Positions 7,286-14,890 of a stretch of DNA of 37,668 bases are shown piece by piece. This stretch comes from Chloroflexota bacterium (GTDB lineage: Bacteria > Chloroflexota > Limnocylindria > Limnocylindrales > CSP1-4): the NCBI GenBank assembly GCA_021786915.1, contig JAJYMP010000081.1, positions 1 to 37,668 of the forward strand. Direction: 5' to 3'. The notes under the pieces were generated by a model. The model worked only from the letters and a program-made list of their open reading frames with translations. It was not told the origin of the DNA and ran no database searches. The translations under genes were made by a program, and so were the position numbers. The number at the start of each line of letters is the position of its first letter. Positions within the stretch are counted from its first letter, which is position 1.

Positions 7286-7305
7286 GGCCCGCTCCTTCAT
7301 AGATG
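7278..7305 (+). promoter_or_regulatory. Outward promoter at the right end of the IS element
   Basis: TTGACA at 7278-7283 is a perfect -35 box inside the element. After a 16-nt spacer, TAGATG at 7300-7305 starts on the last base of the right repeat and could serve as a weak -10 supplied by flanking DNA. In IS110-type circles such a -35 pairs with a -10 from the left end. In the inserted state it may also help drive the regulator at 7379. Confidence 0.45.
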
Positions 7306-7378
7306 ACAGTTTGGTGCCGGCAAATCACGATTGCTGTCGGCGTTACTCTGGCACCGCGTTTGTTAGAGGTCAAGACGG

Positions 7379-8035
7379 TTGTCTGAGAAGAAAACTGCAT
7401 ATCGCGTGGCGGATGCAACGCCCGGCCCCGCTGGTGCCCCCTCGGCCCGTTTCAACGTGGGTCGCGAGGCGCGCCGATGGCGTCGGGACCGCGGGCTGAC
7501 CCTCTCGCAGGTCGGCGAGCGGAGCGGGCTCAACGTCGGCTACCTCTCGCAGATCGAGAACGACAAGGCGATCCCCTCGCTCGAGGCGCTGACCGCGATC
7601 GCGGGCGCGCTCGACGTCCCTCCCGCCTGGCTCCTGCTCGACGGATCCGTCCCCCCTCGCGTCGTCCTCTCGAGCGAGCGGCCGCGGACGGAGGGCCCGG
7701 GCGGCGCGCACGTCAGCGAGGTGGATGCGGGGACCTCGCGCGACTTGTGCATCCTCGAGGTGATCCTGCCGCCCGGCAGCTCGACCGGCGTCCACGCGCA
7801 TGCTGGTGACGAGCACCACGTGATCCTGGAGGGCCGGTGGCGGATGACCCAGCGCGACCACGTCACCGAGCTCGGTCCGGGCGACTACCTCGCCTGGGAT
7901 CCGCTGGTCCCCCACGACGTCGAGTGCCTTGGGCCCGGGCAGGGGCGGATGCTGATGATCTACCCGCGCCGCGGCCGGGACCGCTCTGGCGGAGCCACCG
8001 AGGCGGCACCGGGGGAGAGGAGCCTCGGAGCGTGA
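7379..8035 (+). CDS. XRE-family transcriptional regulator with C-terminal cupin domain
   Basis: The 218-residue protein has a helix-turn-helix from about 27 to 83 (FNVGREARRWRRDRGLTLSQ, then LNVGYLSQIENDKAIPSLEA). A cupin follows at about 115-195, with the metal-site pattern GVHAHAGDEHHVILEG and later PHDVECLG. This layout is that of regulators such as PuuR and SutR, where the cupin senses a small ligand. The TTG start at 7379 is the first usable codon and has AGAGGT nearby; a GTG at 7460 would cut into the DNA-binding domain. The gene overlaps the SDR start by 4 nt, so the two are co-translated and the SDR is the likely functional partner. The effector is unknown. Confidence 0.88.
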   Translation: MSEKKTAYRVADATPGPAGAPSARFNVGREARRWRRDRGLTLSQVGERSGLNVGYLSQIENDKAIPSLEALTAIAGALDVPPAWLLLDGSVPPRVVLSSERPRTEGPGGAHVSEVDAGTSRDLCILEVILPPGSSTGVHAHAGDEHHVILEGRWRMTQRDHVTELGPGDYLAWDPLVPHDVECLGPGQGRMLMIYPRRGRDRSGGATEAAPGERSLGA

Positions 8036-8733
8036 GCCAGGACGCGATCGTGGCGGGGGGTGCCGAGACCCCCGTCGTCCTCATCACGGGCGCCACGGGC
8101 CCGCTCGGCCATGCGGCCACCGCCCGCTTCGCGCGGGACGGCGCCCGGCTCGTGCTCGTGGGCACCGACCTCGGCCGGCTCGACGCGCTCGCCGCCGGGG
8201 CGCAGCTCGCCGAAGGCCGCCGCCTCCTCGTCGCTGCGGACCTGCGCGACCGCGAGGCCGTCAGCTCCATGGCGGACCAGGCGGTGACCCGCTTCGGCCG
8301 GATCGACGTGCTGGTCCACGCGGTCGGCGGCTGGGCCGGCGGCACCCCGGTCATCGAGCTCGAGCCAGACGAGGTCAGCCGGATGCTCGACAACCACCTC
8401 TGGACCACGCTCCACGTGGCCGCGGCCGTCGTGCCCGGGATGGTCGAGCGGGGTTTCGGGCGGGTCCTCGCGGTGTCGTCGCCGCTGGCCGCCAACCCGG
8501 GCGCCCGCGGGGCCTCCTACGCCATCGCCAAGTCGGCGGAAGAGGTGGTGCTCCGGTCGCTCGCGAAGGAGACGGCGGGTACGGGCGTCACTGCCAACCT
8601 GCTCATCGTGAAGGCGATCGCGACGCCCGACCAGAGGGGGACGCCGCCTGAGGAGCTGGCCGAGGTGCTCGCGTACCTGGCCTCGCCGGGCGCCGGGTCC
8701 ATCACCGGGCAGCGGATCGCGGTCGGCGGCTAG
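8032..8733 (+). CDS. Short-chain dehydrogenase/reductase (SDR)
   Basis: This 233-residue classical-type SDR begins at GTG 8032, which overlaps the regulator stop as GTGA. It has an NAD(P)-binding motif TGATGPLG (normally TGxxxGxG) near residue 20. HAVGG takes the place of the NNAG motif. The catalytic Ser lies in VLAVSSPLA, and the Tyr/Lys pair is in SYAIAKS. It should reduce or oxidise a carbonyl/alcohol with NAD(P)(H) in the cytoplasm. Substrate is unknown. The variant HAVGG and the unusual end of the glycine motif suggest a divergent subgroup. Coupling with the XRE-cupin gene suggests regulation by its substrate or product. Confidence 0.88.
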   Translation: MSQDAIVAGGAETPVVLITGATGPLGHAATARFARDGARLVLVGTDLGRLDALAAGAQLAEGRRLLVAADLRDREAVSSMADQAVTRFGRIDVLVHAVGGWAGGTPVIELEPDEVSRMLDNHLWTTLHVAAAVVPGMVERGFGRVLAVSSPLAANPGARGASYAIAKSAEEVVLRSLAKETAGTGVTANLLIVKAIATPDQRGTPPEELAEVLAYLASPGAGSITGQRIAVGG

Positions 8734-8739
8734 CGGCGG

Positions 8740-10005
8740 TCAGCTCCCGGCTGGCCCCGTGCGCCGCAGCCGGCCGAGCAGGGAGCGTGGCCGCGACGGC
8801 GTCAGCAGCCGGGTCGCCAGCGCACGCGCCAGCGCCTCGTACTCCTCGGGCTGGTTGTACCGCTGTGCGGACAGCCGGACGATCGCGGTCGTCGGCGATG
8901 CGCCGGGCTCGAGGGCCGCGGGGACCGGGAATGCGAGGACCGGCACCTCGATCCGCTCCTCCTCGAGCAGCGAGTCGTGGAGCCGGCGCGCAGCCTCCGG
9001 CGTCGGGGCGAGGCCGGGCAGCGGGATTGCCGCCATCGCGCCGAGCATCGAATCCGGCGCTGGCGGGGCGACGCCGAGCGCCGCGCACACGAGGTCCCGG
9101 CCGCGGCGGGCCAGCGCCGCGTTGTCGGCCATCAGGCCGGGCCAGCCGTCCGGGTGGAGCCCGCCTACGAACCGGATCGCCGCCGACAGCGCGAGGTAGG
9201 GCGAGAAGTCGGTCGTGCCCTGCCAGTCGAACAGCTTGCGGTACCGGGAGCGGTCGGCCCGCTCATCGTTGAACCCGTGCGACACCACCAGCGGGCGCAG
9301 CTGGTCGCGCATGTCCGCCCGGGCGTGGAGCACGGCGGCACCCTTGGGCGCGCACAGCCACTTGTGCCCGTTGCCGGTCCACCATGCCGCGCCGATCGCG
9401 TCGAGGTCCACCGGCACCATGCCCGGCGCGTGAGCGCCGTCGACCAGCGTGTCGACGCCCTTGCGGTCGAGCTCGCGGACGAGCGCTGCAACGGGGAGCA
9501 GCAGCGCGGTGGGGGACGTGACGTGGCTCACCAGCGCGAACCGGGTCTTCGGGGTCACGGCCTCGAGGTACGCCTCGGCGGCCTGCGCCGGGTCGTGGAT
9601 TGGGAACGGGATGTGGGCCAGCACGACGCGAGCGCCGTCGCGCTCGGCGGCCGCGCGGAGGGCGTTGAGCGTGGCGTTGTACTCGTGGTCGCCGGCGAGC
9701 AGCTCGTCGCCCGGGCTGAACCGCAGCGACGCGAGGACGGTCGACACGCCCGTGGTGGCGTTGGGGACGAAGGCGATGCCGTCGGGCTCGGCGTTCAGGA
9801 ACGCGGCCACCTCGGTGCGGACGGCGTCGAGGAGCGGCTCGAGCTCACCGCCGAGGAATCGGACGGGCTCGGCCTCCATTCGATCGCGCCAGGCGCGCTG
9901 GGCCTCGAGCACGGGCGTCGGGCAGGCGCCGAACGAGCCGTGGTTGAGGAATGACACCTCGGGGTCGAGGGTCCACGGCGCGCGGTCGAAGGTTGGGCGC
10001 AGCAC
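8740..10005 (-). CDS. Class V aminotransferase, isopenicillin-N-epimerase-like
   Basis: This 421-residue PLP enzyme of fold type I resembles CefD-like class V aminotransferases. It shows VSFLNHGSFGACPTPVLEAQ near the start, GIAFVPNATTGVSTVL for PLP phosphate binding, LVDGAHAPGMVPVDL (the Asp contacting PLP N1) and the lysine motif TGNGHKWLCAPKG. Family members act on amino-group or cysteine-type substrates, and the substrate here cannot be told. The GTG at 10005 is chosen because similarity begins there and a -10-like TATCGT lies exactly 6 nt upstream. The reading frame extends further but with no family similarity. It is convergent with the SDR gene, 6 nt apart. Confidence 0.85.
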   Translation of the reverse strand: MLRPTFDRAPWTLDPEVSFLNHGSFGACPTPVLEAQRAWRDRMEAEPVRFLGGELEPLLDAVRTEVAAFLNAEPDGIAFVPNATTGVSTVLASLRFSPGDELLAGDHEYNATLNALRAAAERDGARVVLAHIPFPIHDPAQAAEAYLEAVTPKTRFALVSHVTSPTALLLPVAALVRELDRKGVDTLVDGAHAPGMVPVDLDAIGAAWWTGNGHKWLCAPKGAAVLHARADMRDQLRPLVVSHGFNDERADRSRYRKLFDWQGTTDFSPYLALSAAIRFVGGLHPDGWPGLMADNAALARRGRDLVCAALGVAPPAPDSMLGAMAAIPLPGLAPTPEAARRLHDSLLEEERIEVPVLAFPVPAALEPGASPTTAIVRLSAQRYNQPEEYEALARALATRLLTPSRPRSLLGRLRRTGPAGS

Positions 10006-10011
10006 GACCCG

Positions 10012-10017
10012 ACGATA
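10012..10017 (-). promoter_or_regulatory. -10-like element, leaderless start of aminotransferase
   Basis: TATCGT on the minus strand is followed by exactly 6 nt (CGGGTC) and then the GTG at 10005. There is no purine-rich ribosome binding site. This is the same arrangement seen at seven other genes in the window. Confidence 0.5.
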
Positions 10018-10111
10018 GCCCAGCCGGCGGCATGCCACGGGGCGACGGCGCGCCACGGGGCCGGCACGCGAAGCGGATGCGGCGAGAAGCGGATGGGGCG
10101 CCAGCGCCCCG

Positions 10112-10492
10112 CTAGCGGTACTCGACGGGGGGTTTCCGCCCACGGCGCTTCGGGGCGGCCTGGGCTCCGGCGTCCACCGCCCCCGTGCCGCTCGGCGGCG
10201 TCACGTTGATCACCGGCCGCGACGCGGCGGGCCTGCGTGCGCGGAAGAGCCGCCCGACCTTCTCGAGGCGAGACTGGCCGGCGACGTACGGGAGCACGAA
10301 CAGCACCACCATCACGGGGATCAGGTACCTCGACCCGACGCCCACCTCGAGCCCGCTCAGGATCCCGAGCAGGTAGATCACCCAGGCCGTGAACAGTGCG
10401 CCGCTGGCCCAGTGCGCCTCGTGGAGGCGCCGGACGGGCAGGGTCGAAAGCAGCGACGCCACGAGGAAGGCGAGCAGCAGGGCCGGTGACAT
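10112..10492 (-). CDS. Hypothetical membrane protein with basic C-terminal tail
   Basis: The 126-residue product starts at ATG 10492. It has three hydrophobic segments, about residues 2-18, 30-47 and 55-75. A soluble tail of about 45 residues ends in Lys/Arg-rich PKRRGRKPPVEYR. A -10-like TATCAT lies 9 nt upstream of the start. The gene stands 106 nt upstream of the aminotransferase on the same strand and may be co-transcribed with it. No family is recognised. The basic tail after the last helix suggests a cytoplasmic end that could touch nucleic acid or lipid head groups, but this is only a guess from composition. Confidence 0.6.
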   Translation of the reverse strand: MSPALLLAFLVASLLSTLPVRRLHEAHWASGALFTAWVIYLLGILSGLEVGVGSRYLIPVMVVLFVLPYVAGQSRLEKVGRLFRARRPAASRPVINVTPPSGTGAVDAGAQAAPKRRGRKPPVEYR

Positions 10493-10656
10493 GTCGCGGG
10501 CATGATATGGCCGACGCGTGGCGGCGCGGGTGCCGGCCGAGGGCGCGGGGCGCGAGACGGCCCGGACCGCCGCGACGGCCCGTCGCGGGACGCGCGCCGC
10601 CCGCGGCGCGGCGGGCTCCCTCGGATAGCATGGCTGCCATCTCCGAGGAACCGTCC

Positions 10657-11988
10657 GTGTCATCCCGTCTGTCCGCCTGGCTCGCCCGCTGGAGCCCGGT
10701 GCTCCCGCTCCTCGTGGCCGAAGGCGTGATCGCGCTCGGCTTCGGCGCGATCCTGCCGATCCTCTCGGTCTACTACCGCGAGCACGGCGTGGACCTGCCG
10801 ATGCTGGGCGTCGTGGTCGCGGCGTGGCCGGCCGCCCGTCTGGTGGGCGAGCCGCTGTTCGGCCGCCTCGCGGACCGCGCCTCGCGCAAGGCCATGATGG
10901 TCGCCGCGCTCCTCGTCTCCGCCGTGGCGGTCACACTGCCGCTCGCGGTCAGCGGGACGATCCCGTTCATCGTGCTGCGCGCGATCGGCGGGCTCGGGGC
11001 CGCCGCGTACGACCCGGCCGCGCGCGGGTACCTCATGGACGCGAACCCGCCCGAGCGGCAGGGGGAGACGTTCGGGATGTACAGCGCCGCGCAGATGGGC
11101 GGCTTCATGATCGGTCCCGCGGTGGGTGGCGCCGCCGCCGCGATCACGGGCGAGCCGTCGGTCGTGTTCTGGGTGTTCGGCCTCGCCTACGCCGTTTCGG
11201 CGCTCGTGGTTGCCCTGCGCGTCGCCGACCGCTCGCACATCGCGGCCAGGGCGGCGGGATCGACGACTGCGCCCAAGGCCGAAGCCGAGATTGTGGTCGA
11301 GGCCGTCGCCGAAGCCCTGGCCGGCGCCTCTAGCCCGGCCCAGCGCGGCGCCGACGTCGAGGACGCGCCGAAGCCGACGCGCCTGCTCAACCGGCTGCTC
11401 GTCGTCGCGCTGGTGGCCAACGTGGGCGCCTATCTCGCCGGCGGCACCTACGAGGTCATCTGGAGCGTGTACATGACGAGCCTCGGCGCCAGCTTCGCGC
11501 TGATCGGGGTGTCGTTCTTCACGTTCTCCCTGCCAGTGCTGCTGCTCTCGCCGTTCACGGGCCGGTTCGTGGACCGCCAGGGCGGGTTCTTCGCCCTCGT
11601 GATCGGCTCGATCGGGGTCGCTGCCTGCGGCATCGCCTACCCCGTGATCCCGAGCGTGTACTGGATGATCGGCCTGGGCCTGGTCGAGGGGACGGCGGCT
11701 GCGCTGTCCTCGCCTGCGCTGTACACCCTCGTCGCCCGAGCGGCGCCGCCCGGGCGCAGTTCCACCGCGCAGGGGCTGTTCGGGGCGGCGGGCACGTCCG
11801 GGACCATCGTGGCGTCGATCGCCACCGGGTACCTGGCGTCGATCGACCTGCGCCTGCCGTTCATCGCGATGGGCGTGACCACCCTGGTGCTGCTGGCCGC
11901 CGGCCTCGCCCTGGGCGGGCGCGTGCTCTGGACTGCGCTCCAGCCCCATGCCCTGCCGCGCGTGCCGGCGAGCGAGGCGGCCGGCTGA
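10657..11988 (+). CDS. MFS transporter
   Basis: This major facilitator protein has 12 predicted membrane helices in two halves. They are joined by a long Ala/Glu-rich cytoplasmic loop (IVVEAVAEALAGASSPAQRG). The MFS motif A is visible between helices 2 and 3 as GEPLFGRLADRASRK. GLGAAAYDPAARGYLMDANP is the pattern of drug-efflux-type families. GTG 10657 is preferred over ATG 10630, because GAGGAA lies 6 nt before it and a -10-like TAGCAT (10627-10632) overlaps that ATG. With the upstream ATG the protein gains nine residues. Substrate is unknown; efflux of a small molecule is most likely. Confidence 0.88.
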   Translation: MSSRLSAWLARWSPVLPLLVAEGVIALGFGAILPILSVYYREHGVDLPMLGVVVAAWPAARLVGEPLFGRLADRASRKAMMVAALLVSAVAVTLPLAVSGTIPFIVLRAIGGLGAAAYDPAARGYLMDANPPERQGETFGMYSAAQMGGFMIGPAVGGAAAAITGEPSVVFWVFGLAYAVSALVVALRVADRSHIAARAAGSTTAPKAEAEIVVEAVAEALAGASSPAQRGADVEDAPKPTRLLNRLLVVALVANVGAYLAGGTYEVIWSVYMTSLGASFALIGVSFFTFSLPVLLLSPFTGRFVDRQGGFFALVIGSIGVAACGIAYPVIPSVYWMIGLGLVEGTAAALSSPALYTLVARAAPPGRSSTAQGLFGAAGTSGTIVASIATGYLASIDLRLPFIAMGVTTLVLLAAGLALGGRVLWTALQPHALPRVPASEAAG

Positions 11989-12077
11989 TCCGGTGAGCCG
12001 CGGCTGGCCCTCGACGCGCCTCGCCCTCCCGCCGAGACGCTCGTACCGCCGCCCCACGGCGCGTATGGCGGAGACTC

Positions 12078-12110
12078 CGCTCCTACCGCCGCCAGGCGGC
12101 GGTAGGAGCG
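12078..12110 (+). repeat. Perfect 33-bp palindrome (REP-like hairpin)
   Basis: Two 16-base arms, CGCTCCTACCGCCGCC and its exact complement, are separated by a single A at 12094. It lies in the gap between the MFS gene and tRNA-fMet. One arm recurs identically at 537-551, and shorter GGTAGGAG pieces are at 35856 and 36629. No T-run follows, so it is not a standard terminator. A dispersed REP-type element is the best description. Confidence 0.6.
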
Positions 12111-12224
12111 AACCCGGGCAGCGCGCCGAGCACCGGCCCAGTAGGGAACGGCCCGCCGGGCGCCGGTTCGGCAGCCAGGGCTTTTTGACGGATCGCGCGA
12201 TGGCCGGTAGGATGGCCGTCCCAT

Positions 12225-12299
12225 CGCGGGGTGGAGCAGCGGCAGCTCGTCGGGCTCATAACCCGAAGGTCAGGGGTTCGAATCCCCTCCCCGCAACCA
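12225..12299 (+). tRNA. Initiator tRNA-fMet (anticodon CAT), CCA encoded
   Basis: The 5' end CGCGGGG faces CCCCGCA, leaving the C1-A72 mismatch that marks bacterial initiator tRNA. The anticodon stem has the three G-C pairs typical of initiators: CGGG, then loop CTCATAA, then CCCG, with anticodon CAT at 12257-12259. The T arm is AGGGGTTCGAATCCCCT. Discriminator A is at 12296 and CCA at 12297-12299. A -10-like GGTAGGAT lies at 12206-12213. Confidence 0.97.
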
Positions 12300-12313
12300 A
12301 TTCGCTTCCACCA

Positions 12314-12345
12314 GAAACCCCGGGACTCGACGACCCCGGGGTTTC
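12314..12345 (+). terminator. Hairpin terminator after tRNA-fMet
   Basis: GAAACCCCGGG pairs perfectly with CCCGGGGTTTC around a 10-nt loop, 14 nt after the tRNA end. The T-tract is short (TTTCGCCTT). Because the stem ends in AAA/TTT it may also serve the convergent SCO1 gene. Confidence 0.65.
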
Positions 12346-12398
12346 GCCTTGTCCGGGGCGCGCGAGCGCCCGCCCTTCGGCGGGACGCCAGCTCCGGA

Positions 12399-13043
12399 TC
12401 AGCCCGAGCCGCTGACGGTGTGCAGCAGCTGGCCGATCAGTGCGCTCGAGGCGCCGAAGAAGATGTGGTTGCGCAGCATCCCGCTCGGGTCCACAAGGTA
12501 GACGTCGGTCGAGTGGATCATCGGGTAGTCCCCGAGCGAGTCCACAGGGCCCTGCTGGTACTGCACGCCCCAGGCCGCAGCAGCCGTCGCGATCTGCTGC
12601 GCACTGCCCGTCAGGCCGATGAAGCCCGCCTGGTACGCATCCACGTACTGCTTCATCGCGGGAGCCGTGTCACGCGCCGGGTCCACGGTCACGAACACGA
12701 CCTTCGCCGGCAGGTTCGCCGCCTGGATCGCGGCCCGCAGGTCGGCGAGGGTCGTCGGGCAGACGTCGGGACAGTGCGTGTAGCCGAAGTAGACGAAGGC
12801 CGGCGTGCCCCGCAGGGACGTGAGGTCGAACGGCTTGCCGTCCTGGTCGGTCAGCTGCAGCGCCGGCGCGGGCCGGGGCGGGTTGTACACGGTGTCGCGG
12901 ACGCCCATCGCCGCCTGGGTGCTGTTGGGCGCGAGCATGACGATCGATGGCGACGGGGCGGCCGCCGCGCAGCCGGCGAGCGAGAGGAGGACCAGCACGA
13001 GGCCGATGCCGCCAAGGGGGCGGAGGAGGACGCGAGCGCTCAT
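12399..13043 (-). CDS. SCO1/SenC/PrrC-family copper chaperone lipoprotein
   Basis: The 214-residue protein has a lipoprotein signal ending in LSLAGC (Cys25). A thioredoxin-like SCO domain follows, carrying the copper motif THCPDVCP (Cys91 and Cys95) and the third ligand His177 in MIHSTDVYLVD. SCO proteins deliver copper to the CuA centre of cytochrome oxidase or reduce its thiols, outside the membrane. It is the last gene of the minus-strand oxidase block that begins with ctaE. It also has its own -10-like TACTCT exactly 6 nt before the ATG, so it may be expressed separately. All metal-site residues are present, so it should be functional. Confidence 0.93.
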   Translation of the reverse strand: MSARVLLRPLGGIGLVLVLLSLAGCAAAAPSPSIVMLAPNSTQAAMGVRDTVYNPPRPAPALQLTDQDGKPFDLTSLRGTPAFVYFGYTHCPDVCPTTLADLRAAIQAANLPAKVVFVTVDPARDTAPAMKQYVDAYQAGFIGLTGSAQQIATAAAAWGVQYQQGPVDSLGDYPMIHSTDVYLVDPSGMLRNHIFFGASSALIGQLLHTVSGSG

Positions 13044-13049
13044 CGCCCG

Positions 13050-13055
13050 AGAGTA
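13050..13055 (-). promoter_or_regulatory. -10-like element, leaderless start of SCO1 gene
   Basis: TACTCT on the minus strand, then 6 nt (CGGGCG), then ATG 13043. No ribosome binding site lies between them. Confidence 0.5.
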
Positions 13056-13103
13056 GCGCGATGCCGCGCAGGTCGCAGGCAGCCGAGCCCGGCGCTGCGA
13101 CCG

Positions 13104-13898
13104 TCAGTCCCAGCGGAACTTCCGGGCGGCGAGCCCGGCCAGCACGACGGCCCAGAACGCCAGGACGACGACCGACTCGGTCGCGTCGCCGGTCGCCCCG
13201 CCCAGGCCGATCGAGAGCACGTGGGTGAGCGCCGCCGGCGGCAGCACGGACGACACGGCGGCCACCGACGCGGGCAGGCGGTCGAGCGGCAGCACGATGC
13301 CGCCCAGCACCAGCGCGAGGAGGAACAGCAGGTTCGCCAGGGCGAGCGTCGCCTCGGCGCGGAGGGTGCCGGCCATGAGCAGGCCGAAGCCCGCGAACGC
13401 CACGGTGCCGAGCACCAGCCCGGCTGCGACGAGCAGCACCGACGCCCCCGGTCCCGCGGACCACCCGAGCGCGGCGCCGATCAACACCAGCAGCACCATC
13501 TGGACAGCCTCGACGACGACCACGGCCGCCGTCTTGGAGGCCACGAGCGCCGAGGTGCCGGCAGGCGACCCGCCGAGCCGCTTGATGACCCCGTACGAAC
13601 GCTCGAACCCGGTCGCGATCGCGAGCGACACCATCGCGGCGGCGATGACCGCCAGCGACATCGAGCCCGGGAGCATCCGGTCCACCGGCTTGCCGCTCGT
13701 GGTCCCCCCGCTCACGTCGAAACCGGAGAACACCATCAGCACGCCCGCCGGGATCACGAACGTCACCAGCAGGCTCTCGCCCCGTCGCATCGCCAGGCGA
13801 AGCTCGTTGAGGGTCAGCGCCAGCGCCTTGGCGATCCACGACGCGGGTCTGGCCGGCGCGCCCGTGCCCAGCGGCCGGGTGCCCTGGACGGCGCTCAT
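13104..13898 (-). CDS. ABC-2 type exporter permease
   Basis: The 264-residue product has an N-terminal cytoplasmic stretch and about six membrane helices in the pattern of ABC2_membrane permeases. Recognisable parts are LTLNELRLAMRRGESLLVTF at the start and FERSYGVIKRLGGSPAGTSA before the third helix. This second segment resembles the R..G.....R..P.S coupling region of these permeases. The ATG at 13898 overlaps the stop of the ATPase gene (ATGA), so the two subunits are made together. The pair is an exporter of the NatAB/drug-lipid type. Its position between TlpA and SCO1 suggests a part in oxidase maturation, but the substrate is unknown. Confidence 0.87.
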   Translation of the reverse strand: MSAVQGTRPLGTGAPARPASWIAKALALTLNELRLAMRRGESLLVTFVIPAGVLMVFSGFDVSGGTTSGKPVDRMLPGSMSLAVIAAAMVSLAIATGFERSYGVIKRLGGSPAGTSALVASKTAAVVVVEAVQMVLLVLIGAALGWSAGPGASVLLVAAGLVLGTVAFAGFGLLMAGTLRAEATLALANLLFLLALVLGGIVLPLDRLPASVAAVSSVLPPAALTHVLSIGLGGATGDATESVVVLAFWAVVLAGLAARKFRWD

Positions 13899-14890
13899 GC
13901 CACTCCCTCCGCTTCGGCCGCGGCCTCGGCGCCCACCAGCTCGAGATAGCGCTCCTCGAGGCTCGCTGCGCCGAGGCGCAGCTCCGTGATCAGCAGCCCG
14001 CGCTCGGCACACCAGGCTGCGAGGCGGGCGACGAGCGCCGGGTCGGGGGAGGCCTCGAGCCCCTCGAGCTCATACTGGTTGCCTGCGCCTGCTGCTGAGA
14101 CCCGCGCCGTCGGGACCGCCCCGCCGGTCGCGACCGCGGCGAGGCCGAGCCCGTCCCCGTCCGCCAGCGCGGCCGAGAGGCGGAACCGGACCCGCGGCGC
14201 CCCGGCCCCGGTCAGCTCGGCCGGCGTCCCGTACGCCACGATCCGCCCGCGGTCGAGCACCGCAACGTGGTCGGCCAGCCGCTCGACGTCGCCCAGCTCG
14301 TGGGTCGTGAGCAGGATCGTCGTGCCCGCCGCGCGCAGCCCGGCAATCCGCTCGCGCGTGGCCTGCTTCGCGGCCGGGTCCATGCCCGCGGTGGGCTCGT
14401 CGAGGACCAGCAGCTCCGGGCGGCCGAGGAGCGCCACGGCCAGCGACAGGCGCTGCCGCTCGCCCCCGGACAGGCTCCGGTACCGCGTGGCGGCGGCGCG
14501 CCCGAGGTCCACCGCCTCGAGCAGGCCGTCGGGGTCCTCCGGATCGCGGTAGAACTTCGCGTACAGCCGCAGGACCTCGCGCGGGGTGGAGCGGTTGTCG
14601 ATGCCGCCCTCCTGGAGCATCAAGCCGATCCGCGGGCGCAGGGCCCCGCCGTCCCTCGCCGGGTCAAGGCCCAGCACGCTGACCGACCCGCCGTCGGCCC
14701 TGCGGTAGCCCTCGAGGATCTCGACGGTCGTGGTCTTGCCAGCACCGTTGGGTCCGAGGAGGGCGAGCAGCTCGCCGCGCTGGACCTCGAACGAGACGCC
14801 GGCGAGGATCGAGCGCGCGCCGTACGACTTGCGGACGTCTCGGGCGCGGACGGCCACGCCGTCGGCGGGGGAGGGGGCGGCGGTGCTCAC
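13895..14890 (-). CDS. ABC-2 exporter ATPase
   Basis: The 331-residue ATPase has Walker A GPNGAGKT (46-53), Q-loop Gln93 in LMLQEGG, signature LSGGERQ (140-146), Walker B LLVLDEP (160-166) and a switch His in LTTHEL. The last 100 residues form the extra C-terminal domain common in drug/lipid ABC-2 ATPases. GTG 14890 overlaps the TlpA stop (GTGA), and the stop overlaps the permease ATG, so the three genes are translationally chained. It powers the permease at 13104-13898. Substrate is not indicated by sequence. Confidence 0.9.
   Translation of the reverse strand: MSTAAPSPADGVAVRARDVRKSYGARSILAGVSFEVQRGELLALLGPNGAGKTTTVEILEGYRRADGGSVSVLGLDPARDGGALRPRIGLMLQEGGIDNRSTPREVLRLYAKFYRDPEDPDGLLEAVDLGRAAATRYRSLSGGERQRLSLAVALLGRPELLVLDEPTAGMDPAAKQATRERIAGLRAAGTTILLTTHELGDVERLADHVAVLDRGRIVAYGTPAELTGAGAPRVRFRLSAALADGDGLGLAAVATGGAVPTARVSAAGAGNQYELEGLEASPDPALVARLAAWCAERGLLITELRLGAASLEERYLELVGAEAAAEAEGVA

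Larger units (their letters stand above)
5951..7300 (+). mobile_element. IS110-family insertion sequence, IS1111-like
   Basis: A complete IS110-type transposase gene is flanked by a 15-bp inverted repeat: ATGAAGGAGCGGGCC at 5951-5965 and its exact complement at 7286-7300. Subterminal repeats of this sort are typical of the IS1111 subgroup and absent from classic IS110. The long non-coding end is downstream of the gene (about 170 nt) against 76 nt between the left repeat and the gene, also as in IS1111. Exact ends cannot be fixed, because these elements insert without ordinary target duplications. A shared GATG just outside each repeat (5945-5948 and 7302-7305) is a candidate core. Confidence 0.8.

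Noticed and set aside
5941..7310. A target-site duplication around the IS element
   Set aside because: Only the 4-base GATG is shared, at unequal distances from the two repeats. IS110-type elements do not normally make classical duplications.
10630..10656. ATG 10630 as start of the MFS gene
   Set aside because: It overlaps a -10-like TAGCAT, so it may not be transcribed, and lacks a ribosome binding site. GTG 10657 has GAGGAA at good spacing.
11994..12008. GTGAGCCGCGGCTGG after the MFS gene, similar to the RRW frame at 28027
   Set aside because: One base difference makes it read V-S-R-G-W and continue without a stop; no SGKRW peptide precedes it. Treated as chance in GC-rich DNA.
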